Made by a program: the position numbers and the translations under genes. A stretch of 64,000 nt of DNA from JBLUOA01 sp048060095. Its GTDB lineage: Bacteria > Pseudomonadota > Alphaproteobacteria > Rhodobacterales > Rhodobacteraceae. The notes below the pieces were generated by a model. It ran no database searches. It saw only the letters and a program-made list of their open reading frames with translations, and was not told where the DNA came from. The stretch spans positions 456,031 through 520,030 of the forward strand of contig NZ_JBLUOA010000002.1 in assembly GCF_048060095.1 (NCBI RefSeq), in the 5' to 3' direction. Of this stretch, positions 51,185 to 60,511 are shown in pieces (the first letter of the stretch is position 1; the number at the start of each line of letters is the position of its first letter).

Positions 51185-52555
51185 TTATCCCAGCACCGAC
51201 GCGACGGCTTTGGCCGTTTTCTGCGCGACCTCTTCCGCCTCGGGTTTGGTCAGGCAGAAAGGCGGGGCAAACCCAAGGATGTCACCTTGCGGCATCGCCC
51301 GGCCGATTACGCCTTCCGACAGCAACGCGGCTGCGACCTGCGGGCCGATCTTTTCGGACGCGTCGAAAAACGCGCGGCTTTCGCGATCCTTCACGAACTC
51401 GACGGCGCATAGCATCCCGTCGCCCCGGATATCACCGACATGCGGGTGGTCGCCCAGCGCGTCCTTCATCGCAGCGTTCAGATGCGCACCGACCTCGCCC
51501 GCGTTCTGGACGAGGTTCAGATCGTCGATCAGCTTCAGGTTTGCGATCCCTGCCGCCGCGCCGATTGGGTGGGCCGAGTATGTCCAGCCATGGCCGATGG
51601 GTCCGTTTTCATCTGTCCCCTGCTCCAGCACCTTCCACATCTTGTCACCTACGATTGACCCGGAAAGCGGTGCGTAGGCAGACGTCAAACCCTTCGCAAT
51701 GGTGATCAGATCCGGCTTGATGCTGTAGTGATCCGATCCGAACATCGTGCCAAGGCGACCGAAACCCGTCACAACCTCATCAGCGACAAGCAGGATGTCA
51801 TGTTTTTTCAGGACCGCCTGAACCGCCTCCCAATATCCAGCGGGCGGCGGCACGATGCCCCCTGTGCCCAGCACCGGTTCGCCGATGAAGGCCGCGATTG
51901 TGTCCGCCCCTTCGCGATCAATGAGCGCTTCCAGCTCCGCGACCAAATGGCCGGTGAACTGTTCCTCTGACATATCAGCGTCAGGCCGACGGAAGTAATA
52001 TGGCGCGTCGGTGTGAATGACTTGGGCGAGCGGCAGGTCGAATTTCTTGTGAAATAGCTCCAACCCGGTCAAAGAACCCGTCACCAGACCAGACCCGTGA
52101 TACCCGCGCCAGCGGCTGATGATCTTCTTCTTTTCCGGTCGGCCAAGGATGTTGTTGTAATACCAGATCAGCTTGACGTTCGTTTCATTCGCATCGGACC
52201 CGCCAAGGCCGAAATAGACTTTCGACATCCCCTCTGGCGCGCGATCAAGGATCATCTTTGACAGCTTGATCGACGCTTCCGTTCCGTGACCGACATAGGA
52301 ATGGTAGTAGGCGAGTTCTTTCGCTTGCGCCGCGATGGCGTCTGCGATCTCTTCCCGGCCATAGCCGACATTCACGCAATAAAGCCCAGCGAACGCGTCG
52401 AGCAATCGGTTCCCGTCGCGATCCTCGATATGGCAACCGGACCCACCGGTCACGATCCGGGTCGGGCTTTCGCCACGGGCATGTTGCGCAAGATGGGTCG
52501 AGGGATGAAAGAAATTCTCGCGGTCCCATTGGTCGAGTTGATCGTTCTTCAGCAT
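51185..52555 (-). CDS. Class III (omega) aminotransferase
   Basis: A 456-residue PLP enzyme of aminotransferase class III. Key features are GGSDANETNVKLIWYYNN, IGEPVLGTGGIVPPPAGYW, LLVADEVVTGFGRLGTMFG with the PLP-ring aspartate, and the Schiff-base lysine in LITIAKGLTSAYAPLSG. ATG 52555 follows GAAGGGGAG; the long reading to 52834 crosses into the divergent gene. Relatives use pyruvate or glutamate with omega-amines such as beta-alanine, taurine, putrescine or diaminobutyrate. Divergent from the ectoine-hydrolase-like gene (175 bp between starts), it could act as a diaminobutyrate transaminase, but that is only context. Confidence 0.9.
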   Translation of the reverse strand: MLKNDQLDQWDRENFFHPSTHLAQHARGESPTRIVTGGSGCHIEDRDGNRLLDAFAGLYCVNVGYGREEIADAIAAQAKELAYYHSYVGHGTEASIKLSKMILDRAPEGMSKVYFGLGGSDANETNVKLIWYYNNILGRPEKKKIISRWRGYHGSGLVTGSLTGLELFHKKFDLPLAQVIHTDAPYYFRRPDADMSEEQFTGHLVAELEALIDREGADTIAAFIGEPVLGTGGIVPPPAGYWEAVQAVLKKHDILLVADEVVTGFGRLGTMFGSDHYSIKPDLITIAKGLTSAYAPLSGSIVGDKMWKVLEQGTDENGPIGHGWTYSAHPIGAAAGIANLKLIDDLNLVQNAGEVGAHLNAAMKDALGDHPHVGDIRGDGMLCAVEFVKDRESRAFFDASEKIGPQVAAALLSEGVIGRAMPQGDILGFAPPFCLTKPEAEEVAQKTAKAVASVLG

Positions 52556-52730
52556 CGCGTGCTCCCCTTCCCTTCGTGTTGCATATCGCAGGCATAGGAC
52601 GAATCGGGCGGGGCTTCCATCCCCACCCTTTTGTCCCGACGCCAATTTTCGTTTGACCTGTGATTGCATTGTCCGCCAGTGTCCATCCGTTGAACGCCAC
52701 CGGCGTCGATCTGCGTGAGGAGGATCAGGA

Positions 52731-53915
52731 TTGAGCGCGTCAAACACACCCTTCAGCCCCGCCGAATACGACCGGCGTATCGCAAAGACCCGCGCTGCGA
52801 TGAACCGCACGGGAATCGATGTTCTGATCGCCACCGACCCGTCGAACCAAGCGTGGCTGACGGGCTATGACGGCTGGTCGTTCTACGTGCATCAGGCAGT
52901 TATCCTGCCGCTTGAGGGCACGCCGTTTTGGTGGGGGAGAATGCAGGATTCAAACGGTGCGGTGCGGACCGTGGACGTCGATCGCGTTGGCGTTGCGGCC
53001 TACCCGGATCACTACGTGCAGTCGACCGAATTTCACCCGATGGAACATCTTGCCACGCTGCTGAAAGACCGGGGATGGGAACGTGCAAATATCGGCGTTG
53101 AGATGGACAACTACTATTTCTCCGCCAAGGCACACACGACATTGGTCGAACACTTGCCGGCGGCGACCTTCAGGGACGCGACCGCGCTCGTGAATTGGGA
53201 ACGGACAGTGAAATCGGAGGAAGAGTTGGCCTTCATGCGGAAGGCCGCGGCGATCTCAGAGAAAATCTCAACCCTCGCGATTGAACGCGCCGCGCCCGGT
53301 ATCCGCAAGAATGACCTCGCCGCGGAAATTTACGCCGAGGCGATCCGGGGCGTCGGCGAAGATTGGGGCGACTACCCCGCCATCGTGCCCCTGATGCCTA
53401 GCGGCACGGATGCCGCCGCGCCGCACCTGACGTGGAACGGAGACGTCATGAAGGCGGGCGAAGCGACGTTCTTTGAACTGTCGGGTTGTTACCGGCGCTA
53501 TCATTGCCCACTGTCGCGTAGCGTCTTTCTTGGCACGCCACCCGACTACCTGAAACGGGCTGAGGCCGCGCTGATCGAAGGGCTGGAGGCTGGCCTTGAC
53601 GCCGCCCGCGCGGGCAACCGGGCCTGCGACATCGCAAACGCACTTGGCGCGTCGATGGACAAGGCGGGGATCGAACGGGGCGCGCGTTGCGGCTATCCCA
53701 TCGGCCTTAGCTACCCACCCGATTGGGGGGAACGGACGATTTCGCTGCGCCCGAACGACGAAAGCGTTTTGCAAGCCGGGATGACGTTCCATTTCATGCC
53801 GGGTCTGTGGATGGACAATTGGGGCATGGAAATCACCGAAAGCATCCTGATCCGCGACTCCGGCCCGGCCGAAACCTTTTGCAACGTGCCCCGAAAACTG
53901 TTTGTGAAACCCTGA
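52731..53915 (+). CDS. Ectoine hydrolase-like M24 family protein (DoeA/EutD type)
   Basis: A 394-residue pita-bread-fold protein. TTG at 52731 is accepted as start because GAGGAGG lies 8 bp upstream. The N-terminal creatinase-like domain has LTGYDGWSFYVHQAVILP, which matches ectoine hydrolases closely. The C-terminal domain has FELSGCYRRYHCPLSRSVF and MTFHFMPGLWMDNWG. In metal-dependent M24 peptidases the first of these regions carries two aspartate ligands; here they are replaced, as in ectoine hydrolases and creatinases that need no metal. It would open ectoine to N-acetyl-diaminobutyrate. The next gene encodes a deacetylase 1 bp away. Confidence 0.78.
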   Translation: MSASNTPFSPAEYDRRIAKTRAAMNRTGIDVLIATDPSNQAWLTGYDGWSFYVHQAVILPLEGTPFWWGRMQDSNGAVRTVDVDRVGVAAYPDHYVQSTEFHPMEHLATLLKDRGWERANIGVEMDNYYFSAKAHTTLVEHLPAATFRDATALVNWERTVKSEEELAFMRKAAAISEKISTLAIERAAPGIRKNDLAAEIYAEAIRGVGEDWGDYPAIVPLMPSGTDAAAPHLTWNGDVMKAGEATFFELSGCYRRYHCPLSRSVFLGTPPDYLKRAEAALIEGLEAGLDAARAGNRACDIANALGASMDKAGIERGARCGYPIGLSYPPDWGERTISLRPNDESVLQAGMTFHFMPGLWMDNWGMEITESILIRDSGPAETFCNVPRKLFVKP

Positions 53916-53916
53916 T

Positions 53917-55074
<1,158 letters not shown>

Positions 55075-55228
55075 CGGCAAATCCAAGGGAAAAGCGAAGA
55101 GCATCTGCCGATTTTCAAATTTTTCAAGGCATTGCTTCATGCTGTAGATGCCCTGAAAAGCATTGGAAAATACGGCGCAGAGCGGTTTGATAGCAGTATC
55201 CCAGTGCTCCAATTCGGAAGGCCGTGTT

Positions 55229-56095
55229 ATGACGAACAGTTACTACGCCCCTGAAGGCGGGCTACCGCCGCAAACCCAGTTGTTGACCGACAGGGCCGTA
55301 TTCACGGACGCCTACGCCGTCATTCCGAAGGGCACGTTCAGCGACATCGTCACAAGCTTTCTGCCGTTCTGGGACAAGACCCGCCTTTGGGTTCTGTCGC
55401 GCCCTCTTTCCGGGTTTGCGGAAACGTTTTCCCAATACATCATGGAAGTTCAGCCCGGCGGCGGCAGCAATCGCCCCGAACTCGATCCGGGGGCCGAGGG
55501 TGTGCTGTTCGTCGTCGAGGGCGCATTCACCTTGGAGGTTGAGGGCCAAAGCTACGACATGGCACCCGGCGGATACGCCTATATCCCGCCATCGTCGAAC
55601 TGGTCGCTGCAAAACACATCGGACGCCGTGACCCGATTCCACTGGATCAGGAAATCCTACGAGGCTGTCGATGGCCTGCCCCTGCCCGACGTGATTGTAA
55701 CAAACGAAGCCGACGTGCCGCCGACACCGATGCCTGACACAAATGGCGTCTGGGCGACCACGCGGTTTGTCGACCCCGAAGACTTGCGCCACGATATGCA
55801 CGTCACGGTCGTGACGTTCCAGCCGGGCGGCGTCATTCCGTTTGCCGAAACCCATGTGATGGAGCACGGGCTTTACGTTCTAGAAGGCAAAGCGGTCTAT
55901 CGGCTTAATCAGGATTGGGTCGAGGTTGAAGCAGGCGATTACATGTGGCTTCGCGCATTCTGCCCGCAGGCGTGCTATGCGGGTGGGCCGGGGCCGTTCC
56001 GCTATCTGCTCTACAAGGATGTGAACCGCCACATGAAGCTGAGCGGTGCGCAATCAGCGGGCGCGCTTTCATCGCATAGGAAAGCGGCGGAGTAG
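55229..56095 (+). CDS. allE: (S)-ureidoglycine aminohydrolase
   Basis: A 288-residue bicupin. The N-terminal cupin (about residues 60-130) and the C-terminal cupin (about 175-255) each follow the glycine-rich barrel pattern. The C-terminal stretch VMEHGLYVLEGKAVYRL with GDYMWLRAFCPQACYAGGPG is characteristic of ureidoglycine aminohydrolase and includes its manganese ligands. It removes ammonia from ureidoglycine to give ureidoglycolate in the allantoate route of purine breakdown, which ends in glyoxylate. The start is ATG 55229 after GGAAGG, not the ORF opening at 55163. It converges with bhcR, leaving a single base between the genes. Confidence 0.88.
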   Translation: MTNSYYAPEGGLPPQTQLLTDRAVFTDAYAVIPKGTFSDIVTSFLPFWDKTRLWVLSRPLSGFAETFSQYIMEVQPGGGSNRPELDPGAEGVLFVVEGAFTLEVEGQSYDMAPGGYAYIPPSSNWSLQNTSDAVTRFHWIRKSYEAVDGLPLPDVIVTNEADVPPTPMPDTNGVWATTRFVDPEDLRHDMHVTVVTFQPGGVIPFAETHVMEHGLYVLEGKAVYRLNQDWVEVEAGDYMWLRAFCPQACYAGGPGPFRYLLYKDVNRHMKLSGAQSAGALSSHRKAAE

Positions 56096-56096
56096 T

Positions 56097-56912
56097 TTAC
56101 GCCACCGGTGCGCCGAGGCTGCGGGACAATGCGTGCGCAGCCTCGCACACCTTCGCGCTGACCTCGTCGATATTGCCTTCGCTCATCCGATTGGTCGGGC
56201 CGGAGACTGAGATTCCGGCGACTGCCTCTCCGTGAATGTCGATGACCGGGGCTGCGATGCACCGCATACCCGCCGTGCGTTCTTCGTCGTCGTGCGAATA
56301 CCCGGCGTCGCGTATCCGGCCAAGTTCCGCCCGCAGCGCGGCTTCGTCGGTGATCGTGTTTTCGGTGAACCGCTCCAGCGGATGGTTCCGCAGATAAGAC
56401 GCAAGGCGACGGTCGGAATACCGGCTTAGCAATGCCTTCCCGATGCCGGATGCGTGCATTTCCGACAGCGTTCCGGGCGGGAAGAATGCCCGGATGGTTT
56501 CGGGGGTCTCGACTTGGCTGACAAAAACCACCATCCCCGACTTTTCGACTCCAAGGTTCGCGGTTTCGCCGGTTTCTTCCATCAATGCCCGCATCACGGG
56601 TCGGCTGCGTTCCACAACATTCATCCGCCGCAGAAAGGCGGAGCCAAGCCGGAACGCCGCCGCACCGATATGCCAGGTCTGGGCCGTCGGGTCGATTTCC
56701 ACGACATCGCGCGCCTCAAGCGTGACTAGAACCCGGTAAAGCGTCGATGGTGACTGATCGAGTTGCGTCGCCAGCTCCGACAGCGCCAGCCCACCGCTTG
56801 ATGCGAGCGTGTCGAGCACATCGAGCGCCCGGTCCAGCGATTGAATCGTGGTTTGACCACCCTGCGCCGTCGTTCCACGGGGTCGGCCACGCAGGCGATT
56901 TGATGGGGGCAT
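56097..56912 (-). CDS. bhcR: IclR-family regulator of the beta-hydroxyaspartate cycle
   Basis: A 271-residue IclR protein. An N-terminal winged helix (about residues 25-85) includes SLDRALDVLDTLASSGG and ATQLDQSPSTLYRVLVTLE. The C-terminal effector domain (about 95-265) includes VSQVETPETIRAFFPPG and GMRCIAAPVIDIHGEAVAGI. ATG 56912 follows AAGG; a TTG start at 56936 is less likely. It is divergent from bhcA, as in Paracoccus denitrificans where BhcR controls bhcABCD in response to glyoxylate. The intergenic region holds the presumed operator. Confidence 0.88.
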   Translation of the reverse strand: MPPSNRLRGRPRGTTAQGGQTTIQSLDRALDVLDTLASSGGLALSELATQLDQSPSTLYRVLVTLEARDVVEIDPTAQTWHIGAAAFRLGSAFLRRMNVVERSRPVMRALMEETGETANLGVEKSGMVVFVSQVETPETIRAFFPPGTLSEMHASGIGKALLSRYSDRRLASYLRNHPLERFTENTITDEAALRAELGRIRDAGYSHDDEERTAGMRCIAAPVIDIHGEAVAGISVSGPTNRMSEGNIDEVSAKVCEAAHALSRSLGAPVA

Positions 56913-57109
56913 TTCGCTTACCTTCAGGTTCTTCAATCAGGTTTCTTAGGTTAATTACGAAAATAGATTTCACACAACGAAAAATTCAACCCACTGATTT
57001 TGAATATATAAATCATATTTTTTATCTAATGAAATTGTTTTTCAAAAAAATTGCACGGCAGTTTGGTTCCCGGTAAGTTGCCTGAGACATCCCAAAAGGA
57101 GGGCGCGAC
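56913..57109. promoter_or_regulatory. bhcR-bhcA divergent control region
   Basis: A 197-bp AT-rich region. A sigma-70-like promoter for bhcA may be TTGCAC (57051-57056), a 17-bp spacer and TAAGTT (57074-57079). TTGTTTTTCAA (57035-57045) just upstream is a short dyad and a candidate BhcR site. AAAAGGAGG provides the bhcA ribosome site. Confidence 0.45.
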
Positions 57110-58300
57110 ATGAGCTTTCAGAACCCAGTATTCATCCCCGGACCGACCAACATGCCGGAGGCCATTCGCCAAGCGTGTTACATGCCGACGATCGACCACC
57201 GTTCGCCGGTGTTCGGCAAGATCCTGCATCCGTGCCTTGAAGGCGTTCGCAAGGTTCTGAAATCCGACTCCGCGCACATCTTTATCTTTCCGTCGACCGG
57301 CACGGGCGGCTGGGAAACGGCGCTGACGAATACTCTGTCCGCTGGTGACAAGGTTCTTGCGGCGCGCAACGGCATGTTCAGCCACCGCTGGATCGACATG
57401 TGCCAGCGGCACGGGCTTGACGTTCAGGTTGTCGAAACACCGTGGGGCGAAGGCCTGCCCGCCGGCAAATACGAAGAAATCCTGAAGGCCGACGCCGATC
57501 ACACGATCAAGGTCGTTCTTGCCACGCACAACGAAACGGCGACCGGCGTGAAATCCGATATCGCCGCGGTTCGGCGTGCGCTGGACGCGGCAGGCCACCC
57601 GGCGCTGCTGTTCGTTGATGGCGTAAGCTCCATCGGGTCGATGGATTTCCGGATGGACGAATGGGGCGTCGATGTTGCCGTCACTGGATCGCAAAAGGGC
57701 TTTATGCTGCCCGCAGGTCTCGCCATCGTCGGTTTCAGCGAAAAAGCGATGAAAGCGACAGAGTCTTCGGACCTGCCCCGCACATTCTTTGACATCAACG
57801 ATATGGCGAAAGGCTATGCCAACAACGCGTTCCCCTACACACCGCCGGTTGGGCTGATGAACGGGTTGAAACTGTCGCTCGACATGATCCTTGACGAAGG
57901 CTTGGAGAACGTCTTTGCCCGCCACCACCGAATTGCCGAAGGCGTGCGCCACGCTGTATCGGCTTGGGGGCTTGAGCTTTGCGCCGTATCGCCGGACGTT
58001 TATTCCGACTCCGTCTCGGCGATCCGCACGCCCGAAGGGTTCAACGCGACTGACATCGTGAGCCGTGCCGCCGATAAATATGGTATGGCGTTCGGTGTGG
58101 GCTTGGGCGAAGTTGCGGGCAAGGTGTTCCGCATCGGTCACCTCGGCAGCTTGACCGACGCGATGATGCTGTCCGGTCTTGGTGTTGCGGAAATGGTGAT
58201 GGTCGATCTTGGGCTTGATATCAAGCTCGGTTCTGGTGTTGCGGCGGCGCAGGAATACTACCGCCACGTGTCCGCAGCCGCCAAAACCGCCGCCGCATGA
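57110..58300 (+). CDS. bhcA: L-aspartate:glyoxylate aminotransferase BhcA
   Basis: A 396-residue class V PLP aminotransferase. It opens with FIPGPTNMPEAIR as in alanine/serine-glyoxylate aminotransferases, has LLFVDGVSSIGSMDF with the PLP-contact aspartate, and the Schiff-base lysine in GSQKGFML (Lys196). In the beta-hydroxyaspartate cycle it aminates glyoxylate to glycine with aspartate as donor, giving oxaloacetate. By family alone it could be a serine- or ureidoglycine-glyoxylate aminotransferase; the following three genes settle the assignment. It overlaps the next reading frame at an ATGA junction. Confidence 0.9.
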   Translation: MSFQNPVFIPGPTNMPEAIRQACYMPTIDHRSPVFGKILHPCLEGVRKVLKSDSAHIFIFPSTGTGGWETALTNTLSAGDKVLAARNGMFSHRWIDMCQRHGLDVQVVETPWGEGLPAGKYEEILKADADHTIKVVLATHNETATGVKSDIAAVRRALDAAGHPALLFVDGVSSIGSMDFRMDEWGVDVAVTGSQKGFMLPAGLAIVGFSEKAMKATESSDLPRTFFDINDMAKGYANNAFPYTPPVGLMNGLKLSLDMILDEGLENVFARHHRIAEGVRHAVSAWGLELCAVSPDVYSDSVSAIRTPEGFNATDIVSRAADKYGMAFGVGLGEVAGKVFRIGHLGSLTDAMMLSGLGVAEMVMVDLGLDIKLGSGVAAAQEYYRHVSAAAKTAAA

Positions 58301-58314
58301 TGAAGGATGGCGAA

Positions 58315-59265
58315 ATGTATATCCCGACACTTGATGACATGCTTGCCGCGCATGAGCGGATCAAACCGTATATCCGCAAGACACCTGTTCGGACCTCGGA
58401 TTATCTGAACGAACTGACCGGGGCGGAGCTGTTCTTCAAATGCGAAAACTTCCAGGAACCGGGCGCCTTTAAGGTGCGCGGTGCCTCCAACGCGGTGTTT
58501 GGGCTGGATGACGAACAGGCGAAAACGGGCGTGGCCACCCATTCATCGGGCAATCATGCCTCGTGCCTAAGCTACGCGGCGATGAAGCGGGGGATTCCTT
58601 GTAACGTGGTTATGCCGCGCACCGCGCCACAGGCCAAGAAAGACACCGTGCGCCGCTATGGTGGCAAGATCACCGAGTGTGAGCCGTCCACCAGTTCGCG
58701 GGAAGAAACCTTTGCCAAGGTGCAAGCGGAAACCGGCGGCGATTTTGTCCACCCCTACAACGACCCGCGCGTGATCGCAGGGCAAGGCACCTGTTCGAAA
58801 GAACTGATTGAGCAGGTCGACGGACTGGATTTCGTGGTCGCACCAATCGGCGGCGGCGGTATGATCTCGGGCACTTGCCTGACGCTGTCGAACCTCGCGC
58901 CGGAAACCAAGATCATCGCGGCTGAACCGGAACAGGCCGACGACGCCTATCGCAGCTTCAAGGCCGGGCATATCATCGCAGATGATGCGCCCAAGACCAT
59001 CGCCGATGGGCTGCTGGTGCCGCTGAAGGATCTGACGTGGCACTTCGTGTCAAACCATGTGTCCGACATCTACACCGCGTCGGACCCCGAGATTATCGAC
59101 GCGATGAAGCTGATCTGGAAACACCTTCGCGTGGTTATGGAGCCGTCCTCGGCGGTGCCGCTGGCCACCATTCTGAAAAATCCCGACACGTTTAAAGGCA
59201 AGCGTGTGGGCATCATCATCACCGGCGGCAATGTCGATCTCGACAAGCTGCCTTGGTATCAATGA
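58315..59265 (+). CDS. bhcB: beta-Hydroxyaspartate dehydratase BhcB
   Basis: A 316-residue fold type II PLP enzyme of the threonine dehydratase/serine racemase class. The PLP lysine lies in PGAFKVRGASN (Lys53 from ATG 58315), the phosphate-binding loop is VAPIGGGGMISG and the asparagine contact is SSGNHAS. It eliminates water from erythro-3-hydroxyaspartate to give iminosuccinate. ATG 58315 has AAGGA 8 bp upstream and gives the MYIPT start; the frame is also open from ATG 58297, which overlaps the bhcA stop. EutB of hydroxyectoine breakdown is a relative, but the ABCD gene order favours BhcB. Confidence 0.88.
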   Translation: MYIPTLDDMLAAHERIKPYIRKTPVRTSDYLNELTGAELFFKCENFQEPGAFKVRGASNAVFGLDDEQAKTGVATHSSGNHASCLSYAAMKRGIPCNVVMPRTAPQAKKDTVRRYGGKITECEPSTSSREETFAKVQAETGGDFVHPYNDPRVIAGQGTCSKELIEQVDGLDFVVAPIGGGGMISGTCLTLSNLAPETKIIAAEPEQADDAYRSFKAGHIIADDAPKTIADGLLVPLKDLTWHFVSNHVSDIYTASDPEIIDAMKLIWKHLRVVMEPSSAVPLATILKNPDTFKGKRVGIIITGGNVDLDKLPWYQ

Positions 59266-59278
59266 GGGAGACAAGACC

Positions 59279-60442
59279 ATGAACGCCCCAACAAATTTCG
59301 ACAACCTTGAAGTCGGCTATGACGTGCCCGCGCTGCCGGGTATGGACGAAGCCGACATTCAAACCCCCTGCCTGATCCTCGACCTCGACGCGCTTGAGCG
59401 TAACGTGAAGAAGATGGGCGATTACGCCAAGGCCCACGGGATGCGTCACCGGTCACACGGCAAGATGCACAAATCCGTGGACGTGCAAAAGTTGCAGGAA
59501 GAACTTGGCGGCGCGGTTGGCGTCTGCTGTCAGAAAGTCAGCGAGGCCGAAGTTTTCGTGCGCGGCGGCATCAAGGATGTGCTGGTGTCGAACCAGGTGC
59601 GCGATCCGGCGAAGATCGACCGTCTGGCGAAGCTGCCCAAGCTCGGGTCGAAAATCATCGTGTGTGTCGATGATGTTGAAAACGTCGCGGACCTGTCCGC
59701 CGCGGCCCAGAAACATGGGACCGAGCTTGAATGCTTCATCGAAATCGACTGCGGCGCGGGCCGGTGCGGAGTGACGACAACCGAAGCGGTTGTTGAAATC
59801 GCCAAGGCGATTGACGCGGCGGACGGGCTGAAATTCTCCGGCATCCAAGCCTATCAGGGCGCGATGCAGCACATGGACAGCTACGAGGACCGCGAGGCCA
59901 AGCTGAACGCCGCAATTGCGCAGGTTAAGGATGCTGTGGACGGCCTGAAAGCCGAAGGGTTGGAACCGGAACTGGTTTCGGGTGGCGGCACGGGCAGCTA
60001 CTATTTCGAAAGCAACTCTGGCGTTTATAACGAACTTCAGTGCGGGTCGTATGCGTTTATGGACGCCGACTATGGCCGCATCCTCGACAAAGACGGCAAC
60101 CGGATTGACCAGGGCGAATGGGAAAACGCGCTGTTCATCCTGACCAGCGTGATGAGCCACGCAAAGGCCGACAAGGCCATCGTCGATGCTGGCCTGAAAG
60201 CGCAGTCGGTCGATAGCGGCCTGCCCTTCATCTACGGCCGCGACGATGTGGAATACATCAAGTGCTCGGACGAACACGGCGTTGTGGCTGACCCTGACGG
60301 AGTTCTCAAGGTCAACGACAAGCTGCGCCTTGTGCCGGGTCACTGCGATCCGACCTGCAACGTCCACGACTGGTATGTGGGCGTTCGCAACGGAAAGGTC
60401 GAAAAGCTCTGGCCTGTGTCAGCCCGCGGCAAAGCCTACTAA
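59279..60442 (+). CDS. bhcC: beta-Hydroxyaspartate aldolase BhcC
   Basis: A 387-residue D-threonine-aldolase-like (DSD1 family, fold type III) PLP enzyme. The PLP lysine is in RSHGKMHKSV (Lys62). The alanine-racemase-like barrel carries FIEIDCGAGRCGV, and the metal-binding C-terminal motif is PGHCDPTCNVHDWY. It condenses glycine with glyoxylate to (2R,3S)-beta-hydroxyaspartate, the carbon-joining step of the cycle. ATG 59279 follows GAGGGAGAC, 13 bp after bhcB. A predicted hairpin follows the stop before bhcD. Confidence 0.9.
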   Translation: MNAPTNFDNLEVGYDVPALPGMDEADIQTPCLILDLDALERNVKKMGDYAKAHGMRHRSHGKMHKSVDVQKLQEELGGAVGVCCQKVSEAEVFVRGGIKDVLVSNQVRDPAKIDRLAKLPKLGSKIIVCVDDVENVADLSAAAQKHGTELECFIEIDCGAGRCGVTTTEAVVEIAKAIDAADGLKFSGIQAYQGAMQHMDSYEDREAKLNAAIAQVKDAVDGLKAEGLEPELVSGGGTGSYYFESNSGVYNELQCGSYAFMDADYGRILDKDGNRIDQGEWENALFILTSVMSHAKADKAIVDAGLKAQSVDSGLPFIYGRDDVEYIKCSDEHGVVADPDGVLKVNDKLRLVPGHCDPTCNVHDWYVGVRNGKVEKLWPVSARGKAY

Positions 60443-60459
60443 TTCAAACCCGAACTTGG

Positions 60460-60484
60460 CGGGGTCGGGTGCGTCCTGACCCCG
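60460..60484 (+). terminator. Hairpin between bhcC and bhcD (possible partial terminator)
   Basis: A 7-bp stem CGGGGTC (60460-60466) with its complement at 60478-60484, an 11-nt loop and the T-rich TTTCTTTT directly after. It has terminator geometry inside the operon and may lower bhcD expression or protect the upstream mRNA end. Confidence 0.55.
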
Positions 60485-60511
60485 TTTCTTTTGGCAAATG
60501 AAAGATCACCG

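Noticed and set aside
56913..57109. A small gene or RNA in the bhcR-bhcA gap
   Set aside because: The stretch is AT-rich and fits a divergent promoter; no start with a ribosome site or stable structure is visible.
57026..58330. 434-residue minus-strand ORF across bhcA
   Set aside because: It is antisense to the whole bhcA gene and shows no domain. Long open antisense frames are common in GC-rich coding DNA.
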